Shown in pieces: positions 47,457-59,080 of a DNA stretch of 64,000 nucleotides (the stretch's first letter is position 1; each line of letters opens with the position of its first letter). Under the pieces are notes generated by a model. That model ran no database searches and was not told the DNA's origin. It saw only the letters and a list, made by a program, of their open reading frames with translations. The stretch is taken from the NCBI GenBank assembly GCA_019009955.1, contig CM032232.1, positions 74,068,501-74,132,500 of the forward strand. The letters run 5' to 3'. The position numbers were made by a program, and so were the translations under genes. The DNA is from Riptortus pedestris (taxonomy: Eukaryota > Arthropoda > Insecta > Hemiptera > Alydidae).

Positions 47457-50290
47457 TTTTTGTCCTCTTCCAATGAATGATGAGTGTACCCTCCGCAACA
47501 ATGAATCGCGTCATCTATCAAATGAACAGTGTAAATTCTCGTATATTTTGGTTATTCTGGACCTATTCACCACCAAACCACAGGACTTATGATGTCAATC
47601 ATTGAATATGCATGTACTAAGAATATACGAACTACACATTGCTTGAGACATTTAAAGTTGAAAACGGATGTAACTGGTGCATGCAAATGGGTGTTCTTTG
47701 TAGAAATGTATTATTTTGCAAAGACCACCTCCACATTAGCTGTTCGTGGCGTGTTTTATGCGAACTTATATAAATCTTTCTATCTGCCCCCCCCCCCTGA
47801 AAGGAAATTTACAGCATGTGTTCTTAAGGCAAGGTCACCTGACTGCGAAGGTTAGGAAACTTAATCCAGCCATTGTACGGCTTCATGTAAGATGACTGTA
47901 ACTATGTGCGGTTGAGGAAAAAAAAAACCATGACTTGTATAACAGGGTTCTTTCTTCTTTTTCTTAAGCTTGAAACAATTTACACTCCTAAAGGTATATT
48001 AAAACTCTCTATATATAATAATGATACGAGAATTATTCTGAAAAAAAGAAGGTTTAATTTTTTGTTAGTGTACATCATTCCCAATACTCCCATAATTAAG
48101 ATTCTAAAATGTACGAGGAGCAATAATTATCCCCAACGCTGATCAAATATCACATCTTATTCAAATAAATTTGGCATTTATAATGTAAACCCTCAATTTA
48201 TGTAATTTAAAGTTACTGTAAAATTATACCCAGGGCATCCGTAATCATATTAAGAGTACAAATTTTTAAAATTTGATGAGATTTTAGGTGAAGGTTAATG
48301 TCAAACATTTCCACTACGGACTCATAAATGTGAAGCCGAAAGCTGGTCATATCAGAACGATGATAAATTATCAGCAATCTATTTTAATGGGGAGAAAACG
48401 TATTAATGGACATGCTTCATAATTCATTTATGACCATCATTTTCGTTTTCCGAAGTTTATAATGATGTTTTTCTCCTTTTTTTTACGGGATGTGTCCCTT
48501 TTTCAGTAATTGATTAGGCCCCAAGGATTAAGGGCAGGAAATATGTATAAAGCTAGTTATCATTCATCACTGCTTGCTGTAATAGTCTGATTCAAACACC
48601 ATTGGTCTTTGTCCCCAAATGACTGGGATTTAAGCAGAAGAGAATTCTACTGATTACTCCTGAATAAAATAAAAATATTATTAGCCAAATTATATAGGAA
48701 TAATTTCACAAAATGTCCTCTACAGGAAAATACGTTTGTTTAGTCAGGGTTTCTTGAGTCTTGGAGAGCTCCTTGGCTTTTCACTCTCAGAGTCAGTCCT
48801 CAGTGATAAGTCGTTGATAAAGCGAAAGCAATCTCTGATAATGGACTTTCTTGGTGGCTTAAGTGGGCACAGTATTTCACCCAATTTATTATGAAGTGCA
48901 GCAACCAAGACCTCTAATGCATTGAATGAAGCCAATGCCTCCAAATATCTCCTAATAACCACTTTGATTGGTAAATGTGCGAAATGTCCTTCGTTTGAGA
49001 TACACACCCTTCCTATAGACAGCAGTCTTCACTTCCTTAATAGACATGACCATCAATCATTATTTGACTTTATTCGAGTCAAGATACAATCAAAGTAAAG
49101 AATTAGGCTGTCTCCTGCCATCGTTTTATTAATGACTTTTACAATGAACTGCTACTTCCTAGAAAAAAACGAAAAAAACAAACAAAACACTTTTAATCAA
49201 ATAACAACATTTGTTAACTCCCTAAGAATTACTTTTCGAAAGATGTGCTATTCATAAATCCTTAAAAGACTTAATCGTAAAAATTGAGGAAATATTTCTG
49301 TAATATAATTTCTGTTTTCTGGGTAATAATGGTGGATAGTGAGTGTATATGTGACAATTGAAACTGAATGTGTGTAAGCAATATAACGATAGATTTATGT
49401 AAATAAATTTCAAAACTCATGAGATAAATTAAATAATTTACTTATTAATTCGTGTTTCTCCATTATTCCCTGCGTTGTTTGGATCTAAGACAATCCCTTT
49501 CCATTTCATTATTTCTTTTCCATTCACAACAACTAGTGTTCACCAACAGTATTAAACTATCAGTGATTACGACTGCCTCTCTGTCCATCCTTATAGAAAC
49601 ACAGAGTATCCTGCAAAATATTGTGTTGTATGTCATTCATTCTCTTACAACCTGTCGTTTGTATTAACTGAAATCCGCTTTTACGTTTTTCAGTTATCTG
49701 AAATCCTTCCTCAGTGTCAAGCAGTATCTAGCAAATCATAGAACATATCAAGACTTATGCCTCTGTAGTCCATATACTTTGTCAACATGGAATTCAATGA
49801 TTTTACAGAAAAAGGATTACCAATATTTGTTTCATGTTCATTTTGCTGTTAAAATGCCATTGAAATTCCTAATAAAAATATTGTTTTCCAGACTTTCTAA
49901 AGTATACATCATTTTTCATTTTTGCTATACTGTACTAATTCTCTATTAATGTCCAGTTACTTTGGCGTAGTCCTACAAAAGAGTGATAAAGAAGCACGGA
50001 CAATGTTTTGCTTGCATTGAATCAAAATTCCACCAAAATTATATACTTTCTGAATATAGTATAATTTAAGTAAAATTCAGAAATAGCCACGGAAATGAGA
50101 TGACATGAGAAGAAAAGGAACAAGTCATTATAATACGATAATCGGTACCCGACTTAAGCACTTTTCTTGTACTTAGGATTGAAGCAATGTTGTTTAATCG
50201 TTACACTGCAAACAAATAACATTATATAGTATCGTGTACGAGGTATGAAGAAGAATCTTCTTACATACAAGTTTTTAAATTTTTAAACCA
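47457..50290. other. AT-rich non-coding DNA
   Basis: A C-run is at 47788-47797. The 87-codon minus frame at 48744-49007 ends in a Ser/Pro/Lys-rich tail and is more protein-like than most here. It has no ATG (the frame begins at GTG after a stop) and no recognised domain. No repeat family is seen. Confidence 0.4.
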
Positions 50291-50378
50291 TGACTAGCCA
50301 AGAAGACTAGAAAAGCTTAATTGAACCCAGGACTAAAGGTTTACCACGTCGATTAAGAGACGCAAGAATTGCACCTTG
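50291..50378 (-). mobile_element. tRNA-derived SINE, head fragment (inverted)
   Basis: The minus strand reads GCGTCTCTTAATCGACGTGG, TAAACCTTTAGTCCTGGG and a B-box-like GGTTCAATT, matching the head of the other SINE copies. The body is not recognisable. Confidence 0.5.
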
Positions 50379-51635
50379 GTATAATCGAATAAAGTAATAA
50401 GATTTGTAAAGAGCTGATTCTAATGATTAACAAAGCCTTTTAAAGCACTATTTACATGATATAAATACTTAATGTGCTCTTGGTGTGTTATTTAAGTTAG
50501 GAAGGGTGGCAAGTGTGTACGTGGGCCGAAGTATAGTTTAGAAATAGGTGCAAAGTGAACTATTAGAGGCTCATTGTTGTAGGAGACTACAATAGCCGGG
50601 CTGCCATTGTGTTCAGCTGGGCTCCGAAGCAATACATGGCTTTAATTTCTGGGCCACCATGCCATGCACTTTAGCACGGATTGGCTTAGATTTCGTGATC
50701 AGCTGACTCTGATACCTTCCCCCTCAGTGCTAGCTTTCACCCCATACTTGATATTATACCATCAGGGAGCTATTACGCTCTGCCTCTAAATCATTTACGT
50801 ACGAACGAATGCTTACGACATTCATTCAGTAAGGAAAATATGAAATAGATCAATGGCCGACAAAAGTACAAGACCATACAATAGACCTTTGAGTTAGGCA
50901 TATACAGCACGGAATTTTTGGGCACTATTAAGTGCGAAGAAACAGCAGGAATATAACATTTTTTATCGTCATGATTTCCTATTGTTGTAAACTTTTTTTT
51001 TATGATCGTCTTTCTAGAGTTTTGTACGACATTATAAAATAAATAACTCCATTTATAAAACCTGAGACTCTCTGCATATTTCCTTCTCCAAGAAAAATAT
51101 GATATCACAAAAGGTATCGTTAAAAAATGAGATATCTGTGATATATGGAGGTAATAAGTTATTTGAAGTTTCGAATAGACAGGCATACAATTTTAAATCT
51201 TAGTTGTGTTTTATTCTTTAAATATAAAATTAAAAAAAAATATTTGTGAAAAATTCATTAAATTCTGGTAGAGGAGAAAAAAGATTTTGCCGAAGGGATA
51301 AAACCACGATTATAATTCCAAAACATAAATTTTCTAGAGGTTTTCTTTAATTTAATTTGTCACTCGTATAGACGTCCTCCATACATATTTCTGGGTCCAG
51401 GATACTTTGTGAAGTGGATCATTTAGTTACTAATATCAAGATAGTCAAAGCTCAGTTTACTTTAAAATGTGACATATGTATGACAGTTTAGCACGTACTT
51501 TTTCATACGACCAAGAGGAATAACCAAAAGAATGCGAATTTATTCTGAGGCATTGGAAAATTAATTCCATACAATTTATTGGTTGTTTAAGAGCCGAATG
51601 AAGTGAAATAAATATCATCAGTTAAAAGAAAAAAC
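50379..51635. other. AT-rich non-coding DNA with mixed-composition block
   Basis: 50560-50770 is GC-richer and contains ACAATAG and CCATTGT about 10 bp apart, an inverted pair of SOX-type cores. A 131-codon minus frame at 50791-51186 is Phe/Tyr/Ile-rich and not recognised. Confidence 0.4.
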
Positions 51636-51744
51636 GGGCTTAGCCATGTCTGATATGGGTTGGTCTAAATGCTGTTGGTAAGCCTTGTGAGATTTATAAC
51701 CCATTTGGAGATTAGAATTTATTTAGTTCGAACTTTATAAAAGT
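51636..51744 (+). mobile_element. tRNA-derived SINE, diverged 5' fragment
   Basis: GGGCTTAGCCATGTCTGATA, GGTTGGTCTAAAT, TTGGTAAGCCTTGTGAG, then GATTAGAATTTATTTAGTTC. These follow the SINE head and body order with many substitutions. The tail is absent. Confidence 0.6.
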
Positions 51745-52448
51745 ATGTAGTAGCAGAAATGATTGGAATTGTCTTGCTAATTATTATTAATTGTTGATTC
51801 CTTTTAATTTTTGTATTACAATTATATTCATTCCAATTAAAAATTATAAATACAAATTATCTTTCTGGTTGTGAGAACATCAATTATACGGATACACATG
51901 GCGTGAAAGTTCTATAGTTAGATGATTTCACCCTTCACGCATTTTATGAAGAGGACCAGTGCCATTTCAAACCACTTTCTTTACGTGTCGGGGTCCAGGA
52001 CTAGGGAATAGCTAGTACCGTTTTTATTTTTAAAAGTAATATAACCACTCTAGGTTATGGCTTAGATTAGTACTATCTTTTATAAGAAGTCATTTTATGA
52101 GTGTATATATGGCCTAATATGAGAACATAATTTTGAGAAAGTGAGAGCGGTCCAGAAGCTTTGATCATCTATGTCGTTCTGGTTATCTGTCCAGCTGTAG
52201 ATGGAGGAAAACCCATTTGAAAAAAAAAATCCATATAATTGATTGAATAACCCAACAAGGAAAATGCTTCCAGGTTATGTAAAATGATCTAGATAACGAC
52301 TAATATCACTTAGGTTCTCTTGAGTTTCTCTAATATTTTTTAAGTATATCGTATATCTAAAGATTGTAGGTTTTCATAAAATAAAATTTTAAGTAGAACT
52401 AATTGTTTAATATTCTGAACACATACATGATAAGGTTCATTCAGCTTT
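51745..52448. other. AT-rich non-coding DNA
   Basis: Nothing recognised. Confidence 0.5.
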
Positions 52449-52567
52449 TAGCAGATTTCCCTTAAGGGAAATCAGCTATTGAGGTCGTACTCATGACGAG
52501 ATTTTCAAAAATTTTCTTCAAATGTTTATCGATCCTACCCAGGAGATGACGAAAAGGAGGTCCTTTC

Positions 52568-52621
<54 letters not shown>

Positions 52622-53080
52622 GATATATTTGTCTGTTAACGCTCTAGCGGTCGCAATTTTTGTTTGATCGTTACCAAACTCGAAATTTAATCGTTTTATG
52701 TAAAAAGAAAGATCAAGTTCGTTAATAGCTGAAATCGGACAAGGGGGAAGGGGGCTTAGAGGAGAGGTTTTTGAAAATTCGAAATATTTCCGATATTATG
52801 CCTCGGATAGAAAAATTATATAAAATCAATCTTATTGCAAATTAAATTTACTATAAATATTGTTCTATACATCTATTTTTTATCTAGAATATTAACCGCA
52901 GAGGTCGGCTATATTCGGGACTTTCCGCTGAATAGCTGTTTTGCCGTTTCCGTAACTGTTCGTCCCTCGTGAATTGGTTTAGAGATTCCTTACTACTACT
53001 GTCTTTAGTAGGCAGATTTTTCTATTGTTAAACTTCACGCGGGAAATCTGCTTTGTTCTCGCAGCCCCTGCGTGACGGAC
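52449..53080 (+). mobile_element. Family H (HINE-like), complete copy, core variant alpha
   Basis: Begins CTTTTAGCAGATTTCCC and has a full head. A 46-bp AT tract (52574-52619), the CTGTTAACGCTCTAGCGGTC block and GCTGAAATCGGACAAGGGGG follow. Then come the middle block, an alpha core (GCCGTTTCCGTAACTGTTCG), GGGAAATCTGCTTTG, the perfect hairpin and GTGACGGAC before GTTTTA. It resembles the 44.7 kb copy closely, suggesting recent activity. Confidence 0.92.
52574..52619. repeat. (AT)n microsatellite inside family H copy
   Basis: About 22 AT units at the same internal position as in the 44.7 and 56.4 kb copies. Confidence 0.97.
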
Positions 53081-54494
53081 GTTTTATTATTAGTGGCTGA
53101 TTAATATTATGTTATAGGTATTGACTGGGAATGGGTAGCATTTCTCGTTTCGTATTAGGAATGCAAAAATGTTAACGATGTATTTTTCCTCATAAAGTTC
53201 TTTTCGTCCAAAGAATAAAAACTTGGATATTTTCGCATTCATCCTGAATGGATTTAGTTCAACCAACTCAACAGACTAGTATCGCCGTGTTGATCCGGTT
53301 CCAAGAAACAAGAATGACTTTGTGCAAAAAAAAAATAAAATTAAAAAAACAGATAGTACTTAAGAACGAGTTTGGCAAACGTCCAAAAATGTTCTCATTC
53401 TTTTAAATGGTGATTCATGGATTTTACATCGTTTTTTTTTTAACATTAATACTTTGCATAATGATATCTAACTGTCAATTCTACTAATCGTTAAGTAAAT
53501 TCTTAACACAATAAATTTAATTTTTACAATAATATATGTGAATTTGTCATAGATTTCTCTTTGTTTATGCTGGCTCTTCAGGACTGTTACATGCCAAAAC
53601 AAACAAATGCTAAAAGAAATTAGGCAGGACAAATCCCATAAAACACCCAACATTATAACATCTACCTCAGTCATTATAGTTACCAATAGATGGCGCTAAT
53701 AACCTAGTAGTTGAGTGACTAACCCCAACTTTAATATAATCTTTAGAACCGAGGGCAACCATCATAAATATGAATGGATAGTTCCCCTTCTGAATGTTGA
53801 AGCATTTTTAAACTAATTTGCTATGATATTCACCTAACAATTCTCGTACAACTTGCACATTGTGAAATAAAAGTATGACCTTCGTTGATTTATTTTCATC
53901 TCTGTTCAGACATCCATAGCCTTATTAGGGGACAAAGCATAAAATACTAAAAGTTTAACTTCAATAAAAAATTAAGAACTATTGCATTTAATATTGGAAT
54001 TAAATGTATGCGTAAAAGGTTTTATTTGTACTAAAACATCATAAAATTGAAAGTATACGCTCACAATGAGTTTGAATGAAAAAAGTAAGTTTTCATTTTA
54101 GGGTTGACGGGTTTAATATAACATTTATTATTGATTTTTTTTTTAATTTGCACAAATGCTTAAGAACTATGTTCAGTAAACTTAAAATGCATTCCATAGA
54201 AATAGCAAAAAAAAGAATAGGATTATAAAATGGAAGTTAATAAATAATATGGTTTAAAGATCTAGAAAAAGTATTTTTTCTTCTTTAAAGGTTATAGCCG
54301 GTTAAGAAAAAGACTGAAGATCTTTCAAGATGAAAGAAATATTAGGAAATTCCTGCTGGCCCTGAGATAAACGTGTATATAATTTTGATCACAACAATGT
54401 ATTTTTCGGATTAAGTGAAATTATTATTATAATTATTGTATCGGTAATCATTTACGTTATCATTATTGTTCTCTTCCACATAAAACTGTGCATG
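53081..54494. other. AT-rich non-coding DNA
   Basis: No gene or repeat is recognised. The 72-codon minus frame at 53468-53686 has no domain. Confidence 0.5.
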
Positions 54495-54737
54495 ATCTAG
54501 CCCAGGGGTGAGCAACCTTTTTAATTAACGGGCCAATTTAAATTTTAAATTTTTTTAGCAGGCCGCACAGAAAAAAATATTTACATATACATATGTTTTT
54601 ATAACAATATATTCAGTGCAGAAAGTCAATAACATACTCGTAAATTCAATTTTAGAAATGCTTGGTGGGCCACATAAACATTTTTAAAGGGCTGCGTGCG
54701 GTCTACGGGCCGCACGTTGCTCATCCCTCATCTAGCC
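54495..54737. mobile_element. hAT-type MITE with perfect 8-bp target duplication
   Basis: The target duplication ATCTAGCC is present at 54495-54502 and 54730-54737. The 227-bp element between them (54503-54729) has terminal inverted repeats CAGGGGTGAGCAAC and GTTGCTCATCCCTC. The 8-bp duplication and CAGGGGT-type ends identify the hAT superfamily. The interior also has paired blocks near both ends (GGGCCAATTT and GGCCGCAC on the left, GGTGGGCCACAT and GGGCCGCACG on the right). There is no transposase frame, so it needs an element elsewhere to move. Confidence 0.95.
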
Positions 54738-56394
54738 CATTAGTTGTCTAATTTTTGAACAATAATAACTATTAATAACTAAGAAGTAGATTCTCAGTAA
54801 ATAAAATCGATTTTATTATATTCTTGTTGTTGTCGAAGATTTAAGCGTTTTATTGAAAATAATAAAGAGGGTAAGTGAGACCTTAAGATCTTTTTTTTTT
54901 TTTGCCTTAAAGACTTTTATTGGTATCAGTAAGGATAAGGTGCTATTAAAATCCGATTTTCACCCTCCCTAGAAAAGGTAATAACCTGTCACTGCTAGAG
55001 GTAGAAGGGTAACAGTTGATACTGATAAATAACACAACACAATTAATCCATATTTTTAATGCCATTTTTATTAATGTAATAAGGTACACTGTTTTCTCAT
55101 TAAATAACCTGACATAAAGACAGATACACTTGACAAATCCATCATAGATAAACTTGTGATTTGTCCTTTTTGCAAAATGTTAATTAAAACAATTGCAGTA
55201 AGTTGTAAAACAGTTTGTTAGTGATGTGAAAGTGTACTAATCCCACACAAACCAGTTACCACACAACAGTTGTACAGGCATATAAGTATACTCCTTCGTT
55301 CTTAGGAAAATCAGTACTAGAACGAGCTAAGGATGATGTTCTTTTGAAAAACTAATAAATTGGGTTCCATATCTCCAGGGCATCCTTCTCTCTTTTTTTT
55401 TTCTTTTTAAGTCCAAATTGAGATATATGTAAATCACATCCATATCTTAGTTTCTTTCTGTTCGAAAGTTTAGCGAATTGACAAACGGGAAAGACATTAT
55501 TTAAGACGATGGGCGCAAAGAAAGAGAATCTTCTCGCTTAGTCTCAGACTGATCGTTATACGGTTATTATCCTAAATAGTGGTGCCCATCAATTCTCTAT
55601 TCTGCATTACCATTTCTTATACTGATGCTTCAACGGGGGATATTACGGAGATTGAGGAAGTAAACAAAAACTGTATCGCTGTCTAGAAATAAAAAAAAAA
55701 TCCACTGAGAGTCCAAAGAGGTCCATTTAGGGAAGGAGCCGAGGGCGTAGGAGAGGGAAGGAGAAGCGGCGATCCGAAACCTCCCTCAATTACGTCACGG
55801 CAGCAGATTACCGAAACAAGCCTTTTTACTGGCTAGATATCATCCTCGCCCGCACATCCTACAATTACGTAACTCTTGCAGGATCTTATCCACAGCTGTC
55901 AAAAAGCTGCACATGCCAAAGGTTACTGCTTACCAGCTGTCAACCGTCAGCGGAAAATAGGTGCGTAATTCGATTTGACCATCACACTACCATTGATTAT
56001 TAATGAGATTGTAAGTTTATTCGACCTTTCCTTGAATCGTAATGGAGTAGTTTCATCGTTCCCTCGTGAAGTTTAGTAATGGATAAATATACATACTGGT
56101 AACACAACACCACCGTGAAAAATACAAACGGTAATAAGAAATGTTTCATCCAATTTCAATAACCTGCCGACAGGAAGCATTAGGTTAGAAATGTAAACAA
56201 ACGGGTCGGCCCGCCTCACACCGGAAAGAAAAACAATTACTGAAATATATTAGAATATAACACATTAATTTTATTGAGAACTATTTACTATATCTAATAC
56301 TGTAATTAATAATGAGTCAGAATAATTGTTATCTCAATCAATAAAATTTTAGTAGTCCAAAACTTTAAGATGGGGGGGGGGAGTCACCAGGACC
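54738..56394. other. Non-coding DNA with a motif-dense GC-richer block
   Basis: AT-rich except for 55725-55985 (entry below). A G9 run lies near 56372-56380 just left of the next repeat. Confidence 0.45.
55725..55985. promoter_or_regulatory. Candidate cis-regulatory module
   Basis: A GC-elevated block free of long frames contains ATTACGTCA (55789-55797, CRE-like), TTACGTAA (55865-55872, bZIP palindrome) and two exact copies of CAGCTGTCA (55893-55901 and 55934-55942) 41 bp apart. CAGCTG is an E-box and TGTCA is a TALE-homeodomain core. Motif clustering in an AT-rich desert is typical of enhancers, but no target gene is visible and the call rests on motifs alone. Confidence 0.35.
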
Positions 56395-56808
56395 TATTTG
56401 CATGTATCTCGTATAATGAAGGTCTCTTGAATACAATTTTTGGTATTTAAACTTCCAATAATGTGATTTATTATCTAACAGAGTATCGTTTACGTAACAT
56501 GAGTAGAAGTGGCGGTTTGCTGAAAACTGAAAAATGCAAATATCTCGGTTAATATTCAAGATAGAGAATAAACGCATATAATAATATTTATAGTAAATTT
56601 GCAATAAGATTGCTTATATACACTTTTTCGATCCGATGCATAATAACGGAGATATTCCGAATTTTCGAAAATCCTCCCCTCTAACCCCCCCCTTCCTCTG
56701 GTCCGATTTCAGCCATTAACGTACTTGATCTGTCTTTTTACATAAAACGGTTAAATATCGAGTTTCGTAACGATCAAACAAAAATTGCGACCGCTAGAGC
56801 GTTAACAG

Positions 56809-56870
<62 letters not shown>

Positions 56871-56987
56871 GAACGGACCTCATTTTCGTCATCTCCTGGG
56901 TAGGATCGATGGACATTTGAAGAAATGTTTCGAAAATCATCATGAGTACGACCTCAATAGCTGATTTCCCTTAAGGGAAATCTGCTA
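56395..56987 (-). mobile_element. Family H (HINE-like), 3'-truncated copy, core variant gamma
   Basis: The minus strand begins TTAGCAGATTTCCCTTAAGG. It has the head, a 50-bp AT tract (56815-56865), CTAGCGGTCGCAATTTTTGT, the middle block and a gamma core (CCACTTCTACTCATG, GAGATACATGCAAATAG). It stops at a C/G run near 56380 without the hairpin. A minus frame at 56365-56604 is a repeat translation. Confidence 0.88.
56815..56865. repeat. (AT)n microsatellite inside family H copy
   Basis: About 25 AT units after the head of the inverted copy. Confidence 0.97.
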
Positions 56988-56999
56988 ATTACAATAAAA

Positions 57000-57449
57000 G
57001 TCCGTCACGCAGGGGCTGCGTAAACTAAGCAGATTTCCCACGTGAAGTTTTACAATAGAGAAATCTGCCTCATTACAACTGTAGTAGTAAGAAACCTCTA
57101 AACCTAAAACATTATTTAGGGCGTAATAACCCAGTAGTTTCTAGCCCCAAAAAACAGTTAACCTAACCTCTAAACCTATTCACGAGGGACGAATAACTAT
57201 GGAAACGGCCGCCAGAGCTCACGGTGGAAAGTCCGAACATAGCCTACTGGCGACCACACGCAGAATACAAATGCAAATATCTCGGTTAATATTCAAGATA
57301 CAGAATAAATGCATAGAACAATATTTATAGAAAATTGAATTTGCAATTTTTCGATCCGATGCATAATAACGGAGATATTTTGAATTTTTTCGAAACTCGC
57401 ATCATGAGTACGATCTCAATAGCTGATTTCCCTTAAGGGAAATCTGCTA
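57000..57449 (-). mobile_element. Family H (HINE-like), both ends intact, middle deleted
   Basis: The minus strand starts TTTTAGCAGATTTCCCTTAA and ends GCGTGACGGAC before TTTTATT. The 3' hairpin is perfect. The rest of the head, the AT tract and the TAACGCTCTAGCG block are deleted: the head joins the middle block (GAGATTGAGGTC-side directly to TTCGAAAAAATTC). It lies head to tail with the previous copy, 12 bp away and in the same orientation. Confidence 0.9.
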
Positions 57450-57559
57450 AAAGAACAAAATTTGCCGACAGAGCAAATAAAAATGAGTTATGTTTTGCCT
57501 TAATTAACCTTTTCTCCGCCCCAGAATGCCTGGCAATATTATATTTTTCATTATAATAG

Positions 57560-59080
57560 TTTTCCTACTTCTACTATTGTTATCAAGATTTAAACGAAAC
57601 ATTTCTTCGACATTGCTAAAGGCTTATTCGATGTTCCTGTTGTCGACCTATGCATACGAGCCCCTTATCAAGTGTCATATTTAGGCTATGTGCCTTGTCT
57701 TGTAATTGTTCCTGCAGAATGCTGAAGATGCTTTCTGTATTTACATTCTACTTCAGAAGAGGACTCCATATTTGAAGAATTTTTCAATCTCATTTTCAAA
57801 TTTAAAAGCCTGAATTCTACAAGGAATTTCGTTTATCTCATACATGATCTTCCACTAGAACTGCTGTTTAAGGTGTGCAATCCTTGTAATCCACTGAGCC
57901 TTGTACTGTTTATGTTCCTGATTTCTGTCGGATAGCCACCAGATGCAAATCTCACCATTTCTGCACCCAATATTCACCAGTAGTTGGGAAGGTTTATCTA
58001 AAGTAGGCATTTGACTTCGACAATGATGAGTAACGTGTTGTTTATGGGAGTACGTAGATCAACATGTTTGGGGAGTCTCATTCTCAAGAATGCAGTCAAA
58101 TGATGTAGCCGATTTCAATATAGAGAAAATTTGTTGATTTCTCAAATCCACTGGCGGAGGAACGTGACGGAGAACCTATGTCGTAATAAGCCATCCATTG
58201 ACTTATTGTCAATAATGTAGAGCAATGGTGTAATATTTTAATTCTATATCAGTAATAAAAAACTTTTCTGCACCTGGAGAATCCAGAAAACTTAGTGGGC
58301 ATAGAGATTTTGTTGTCGAATAGTTGAGCTAAGTAACGGAACAGCCTTCAACCAGAAAATCAAGCACTGTTCAATTCTTCATTTAGCAAACTACTCAGAA
58401 AGGATCAGTATTCCAGCATTGCCTACTTAACTAAGGTCATGATTACGTATCTACCAGCCTCTTTTATCTTAAGCCGCCCAAGTGCTACCGGAGACACAAA
58501 TGTTCCTAGAAAACACAATGTAGTGAAAGTGGAAAACTAGTGAAATTACAATTCCAAGCGGTGAATTAGATTCTTACAATCTCATTTGAAAGTAAATCTT
58601 CCCAAACTTCTAGTGGGTTCACTCCTCTACACTTAAGCCAAGTTCACTCAACAGCATTTTATTCATGTTGTTTTCACTTAATTATCCAGTTTAAAAAGCA
58701 AAATGTCGTTTACCGACAACCTCGAAACATCTATAAAAGGGATTTTCGAATGTCTTCCTGAACTTTACTAAAATGGAAATTAGGAATAAAATACTTTGTT
58801 TCATAGAACTGAGTACTGGAACTACATGTGTCTTTCCAAATATCTTAGAATCGGTTTTTCAGAAGTTTCGACCTGCACTGCTTACCAAACTTTAACGCTT
58901 GGACAATATTTAGCTTGAACATATAACCTTACCCTTAATACACTATAATGCTGACTACATTCGCACATCGAAGATCGTAATTCTTTCTTCTCTTACCTCA
59001 CAGATAATATTTCCACAAAGTACCCTGTACATTTCATGTAAAACTACTATGTAGATTTTGTTCAATAGCCATTTGGGGGG
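57560..59080 (-). pseudogene. Decayed gene copy with WD40-type blade and helical segment
   Basis: On the minus strand one frame runs from about 58199 to 57757 (about 148 codons) with only three stops, where about eleven would be expected in DNA of this composition. Around 57985-57925 it encodes LLVNIGCRNGEICIWWLSD, a typical WD40 blade end (G-x-x-x-G-x-I-x-I-W). A charged helix-like segment follows (QWITRIAHLKQQF, stop, then WKIMYEINEIPCRIQAFKFE). Downstream the frame shifts but stays protein-like (SIFSILQEQLQDKAHSLNMT, then NVEEMFRLNLDNNS) to about 57560. Upstream, short protein-like pieces (GNAGILILSE, ICVSGSTW, and CTGYFVEILSVR near 59.0 kb) extend the trace towards 59080. The WD40-then-coil order recalls ciliary proteins such as CFAP43/CFAP44, but that is a weak inference. 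No intron signals, poly(A) tail or target duplication were found, so retroposed versus decayed in place is open. Confidence 0.5.

Noticed and set aside
48744..49007. 87-codon minus-strand frame with a basic Ser/Pro-rich tail
   Set aside because: Protein-like but unrecognised, with no ATG and a stop seven codons upstream. No supporting splice site was identified with confidence.
50791..51186. 131-codon minus-strand frame, the longest in the window
   Set aside because: Composition is that of AT-rich random translation (Tyr, Phe, Ile, Ser, Lys) and no motif is present.
44708..57449. CRISPR-like array from the recurring family H sequences
   Set aside because: Copies are hundreds of bp long, irregularly spaced and in both orientations. 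They are interspersed transposons in eukaryotic DNA.
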